Made by a program: the position numbers and the translations under genes. Below, in pieces: positions 5,332 through 6,723 of a stretch of DNA of 6,723 nucleotides. The notes below the pieces were generated by a model. The model had not been told where the DNA came from and made no database searches. It was given only the letters and a program-made list of their open reading frames with translations. The stretch's first letter is position 1. Each line of letters starts with the position of its first letter. Source of the stretch: Candidatus Stahliibacteriota bacterium (GTDB taxonomy: Bacteria > Hydrothermota > Tepidihabitantia > B3-TA06); contig JAUVJT010000120.1 of the NCBI GenBank assembly GCA_030592225.1, positions 1 to 6,723 on the forward strand. Reading direction: 5' to 3'.

Positions 5332-6147
5332 TTATGATTCTGCTTCTTCTGTTTCTCTTTCACTCGTTTCCTGCTTCTTGTCTAGTTCCATTTCTTCTTT
5401 AAGTTTCTGAATTCGCAAGGAACGAGCTTTCTTTTCTTTAGGTAAAACATAGATGTCATAAAGAACCGTTTTTAATGTTTCAAGCATCAGCTTAAGTCTG
5501 GCAGAATCCCATTTAGGCCAAGATTGTTCGTGTATTTTATCACTTGTCATTCCTTGAATATGAGCCAAAATATCAAAAAGTTCTGGATCAGAACTTGGAT
5601 ATCTCTTTTTTAAGGATTTGATCTTTTCCTCATAGTCTTTGCCCTCTGTACATTGTTCACGTGTGAATTCGTATATTGCTTTTCTCGCACATGCAGAAGC
5701 TCCAGTAAGATAATTCATTTTGAGGCATCCTTCTGCTTCAGTTAGTAACTCTCTGGTTACCTCTGGGATTCTATTATCTACAGTGAAAAAAGATGTTGGA
5801 ACTGAAGAAAACATATTTGAATCTATATCAAGCCTCTCTTTAAAGAAGTAGTATGTTGTACGAGTATTAGGGCGATAAATTCGCCCTACTATGTTTTTCT
5901 TTGAAAGGTGCATCGAGATTTTTTCGCACGACAGGCATTTGACAAAATAGACATAACAGTTTTTTCTTTTACTCCAATTAAACTTAAACTGAGCGACACA
6001 TCTATATTGAACATGTCCCCGATTGCAGAAAGGACAGTTGTAGACATATTCATCTATGAAGTATTTTTTATCAAGATGAGATTGATCAGGGTTAGATTCT
6101 TCTGATTGGTTCTTTTTATTCTTTCCTGTCTTATCCACAACTTTCAT
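5332..6147 (-). CDS. Zinc-ribbon plus DUF4145-like (HEPN-like) protein, 271 aa
   Basis: The N-terminus is a charged, Ser/Asn-rich tail (1-30). CPFC (38-41) and CLSC (71-74) follow, spaced like a split zinc ribbon with beta-strands between. Residues about 128-235 look like DUF4145: PEVTRELLTEAEGCLKMNYLTGASACARKAIYEF, a variable loop, then DPELFDILAHIQGMTSDKIHE and a closing helix. In DUF4145 proteins the conserved points are the EA-x-x-C start, the A-x-x-A-R helix (R155 here) and the late G...HE (H206-E207). The C-terminus (236-271) is a Lys/Glu-rich helix. DUF4145 domains often occur in or beside restriction and other defence proteins and, as I recall, are grouped with the HEPN superfamily; no clear R-x4-6-H RNase motif is seen, since a Lys sits near the His. 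The gene is clearly more AT-rich than der and nrdJ around it, suggesting transfer. Its exact function is unknown. Confidence 0.75.
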   Translation of the reverse strand: MKVVDKTGKNKKNQSEESNPDQSHLDKKYFIDEYVYNCPFCNRGHVQYRCVAQFKFNWSKRKNCYVYFVKCLSCEKISMHLSKKNIVGRIYRPNTRTTYYFFKERLDIDSNMFSSVPTSFFTVDNRIPEVTRELLTEAEGCLKMNYLTGASACARKAIYEFTREQCTEGKDYEEKIKSLKKRYPSSDPELFDILAHIQGMTSDKIHEQSWPKWDSARLKLMLETLKTVLYDIYVLPKEKKARSLRIQKLKEEMELDKKQETSERETEEAES

Positions 6148-6153
6148 CTCCCA

Positions 6154-6181
6154 ACTATACCTTTTTTACACCCTATGTCAA
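6154..6181 (-). promoter_or_regulatory. Strong promoter of the DUF4145-like gene, leaderless layout
   Basis: Minus-strand TTGACA (6181-6176, perfect -35) and TATAGT (6159-6154, five of six -10 bases) are 16 bp apart. Six bases (TGGGAG) separate the -10 box from the ATG at 6147, so the start point falls on or next to the A of the ATG. The GGGAG touching the ATG is too close to act as a normal Shine-Dalgarno sequence and would not be transcribed if initiation is at the usual distance. Confidence 0.65.
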
Positions 6182-6208
6182 GCGTATGGTGGTTCTTAAG
6201 GTGTAAAA
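6164..6208. repeat. Inverted repeat flanking the -35 box of the DUF4145-like gene promoter
   Basis: TTTTACACC at 6164-6172 and its reverse complement GGTGTAAAA at 6200-6208 form perfect 9-base arms 27 bp apart. One arm lies in the promoter spacer and the other abuts the nrdJ terminator; the -35 box is between them. It could be an operator pair or a weak RNA hairpin, or a coincidence helped by the A/T-rich arms. Confidence 0.3.
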
Positions 6209-6232
6209 GGGCCGACCTTGCGGTCGGCCCTT
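6205..6232 (-). terminator. Rho-independent terminator of nrdJ
   Basis: A perfect 11-bp stem (AAGGGCCGACC, minus strand 6232-6222, pairing with 6217-6207) closes on a GCAA tetraloop (a GNRA loop in the nrdJ-sense RNA), followed by a run of four T. It lies about 30 bases after the nrdJ stop. The opposite strand also ends in AAGG...CCTT, but it has no T run of use and no plus-strand gene reads into it. Confidence 0.85.
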
Positions 6233-6260
6233 AGTGTCAAGCTGTCTTTAGCTTAGCGTG

Positions 6261-6723
6261 TTAGGAATTGCACTTGGGACAGTCTCCGGCAAACTCGGAG
6301 TCTACGGTAACCATGCGGTCTGAAAAGCGGTGGCTGGATATCGCCTGTACCGCCCGATTGCCCGCGCTCTGCTGTTCGCGTTTTACCGAGCCGATGTTTA
6401 AGACCTGGGTTTGCTTGGAGCCGTCGCGGTACACGGTTACGCCCTTGCATCCCATGCGGTAGGCCAGCATGTACACGTCGGCCACGTCCATGGGGGTGGC
6501 GTGGTTGGCCAGGTTCACGGTTTTGGAGACGGCGTTGTCAATGTGCGCCTGGAACGCGGCCTGCATCTTTACGTGCCAGCTGGGGTTGATGTCGTGCGCG
6601 GTGACAAAGATGCGTTTGACCGAGTCCGGGATCTTGCGGATGTGGGTAATGGTGCCGTGCTTGGCAATTTCCTTCATGAGTCCTTCGTTGTAGAAGCCCA
6701 TCTCGCGTGCGAGCTTCTCGAAC
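6261..6723 (-). CDS. nrdJ: Class II (adenosylcobalamin-dependent) ribonucleoside-diphosphate/triphosphate reductase, C-terminal part
   Basis: The gene continues beyond the right edge; the frame is open to the end. About 153 residues of the C-terminus are visible. They match the end of NrdJ-type reductases, which make deoxyribonucleotides with a cobalamin-generated radical: FEKLAREMGFYNEGLM, then the P-D-x-V-K-R-I-F-V-T-A-H-D-I-x-P-x-W-H block, Q-A-A-F-Q, D-N-A-V-S-K-T-V-N and the strongly conserved GCKGVTVYRDGS. The protein ends with GDCPKCNS and TAA (6263-6261). The CPKC pair fits the start of the redox-active cysteine tail, but many relatives continue with a second Cys pair (EGC-x-x-C-x-x-C type), which is not found in any frame downstream here. 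The internal ATG at 6701 is not the start. Confidence 0.88.
   Translation of the reverse strand, partial: FEKLAREMGFYNEGLMKEIAKHGTITHIRKIPDSVKRIFVTAHDINPSWHVKMQAAFQAHIDNAVSKTVNLANHATPMDVADVYMLAYRMGCKGVTVYRDGSKQTQVLNIGSVKREQQSAGNRAVQAISSHRFSDRMVTVDSEFAGDCPKCNS

Noticed and set aside
1..6723. tRNA, rRNA, CRISPR array, insertion sequence or riboswitch
   Set aside because: No cloverleaf, rRNA core motif, regularly spaced repeat, transposase frame or recognisable aptamer was seen on either strand.

Overview
The window looks like bacterial chromosome with a moderately GC-rich housekeeping core flanked by AT-richer accessory genes. The core (about 1203-5043, minus strand) reads, in transcription order, der (ribosome-assembly GTPase), plsY (acyl-phosphate:glycerol-3-phosphate acyltransferase), gpsA (glycerol-3-phosphate dehydrogenase), a small MerR-family regulator and a CvpA-like membrane protein. 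The der/plsY and merR/cvpA junctions are ATGA overlaps, so this is almost certainly one translationally coupled operon. GpsA makes sn-glycerol-3-phosphate and PlsY acylates it, so the middle of the operon is the entry to phospholipid synthesis. The gene set and the class II ribonucleotide reductase at the right edge remind me of Dehalococcoidia/Chloroflexota genomes; this is recollection-based inference, not something the window proves.

Left edge (1-1140, plus strand): the 3' end of a gene whose product resembles a peptidoglycan-binding domain, then an unrecognised 249-residue protein with a strong promoter placed directly on its start codon. Right part (5044-6723, minus strand): the C-terminal end of an adenosylcobalamin-dependent ribonucleotide reductase (nrdJ), a strong GNRA-loop terminator, an AT-rich gene for a zinc-ribbon plus DUF4145-like protein, then a roughly 290-bp spacer holding a possible nucleotidyltransferase remnant and the likely der promoter.

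The observations most worth a second look are these. (1) plsY is interrupted in its last membrane segment: two in-frame amber codons (or two compensating indels) separate the catalytic N-terminal motifs from a perfectly recognisable third motif, which ends in the expected ATGA overlap with gpsA. (2) Both AT-rich accessory genes have the same TTGACA / 16 bp / -10 / 6 bp / ATG layout, which predicts leaderless mRNAs. (3) A 26-codon small ORF with a near-perfect Shine-Dalgarno sequence ends in an ATGA overlap with merR. (4) The DUF4145-like gene may be half of a decayed two-gene module. I did not find a clearly new multi-gene system.
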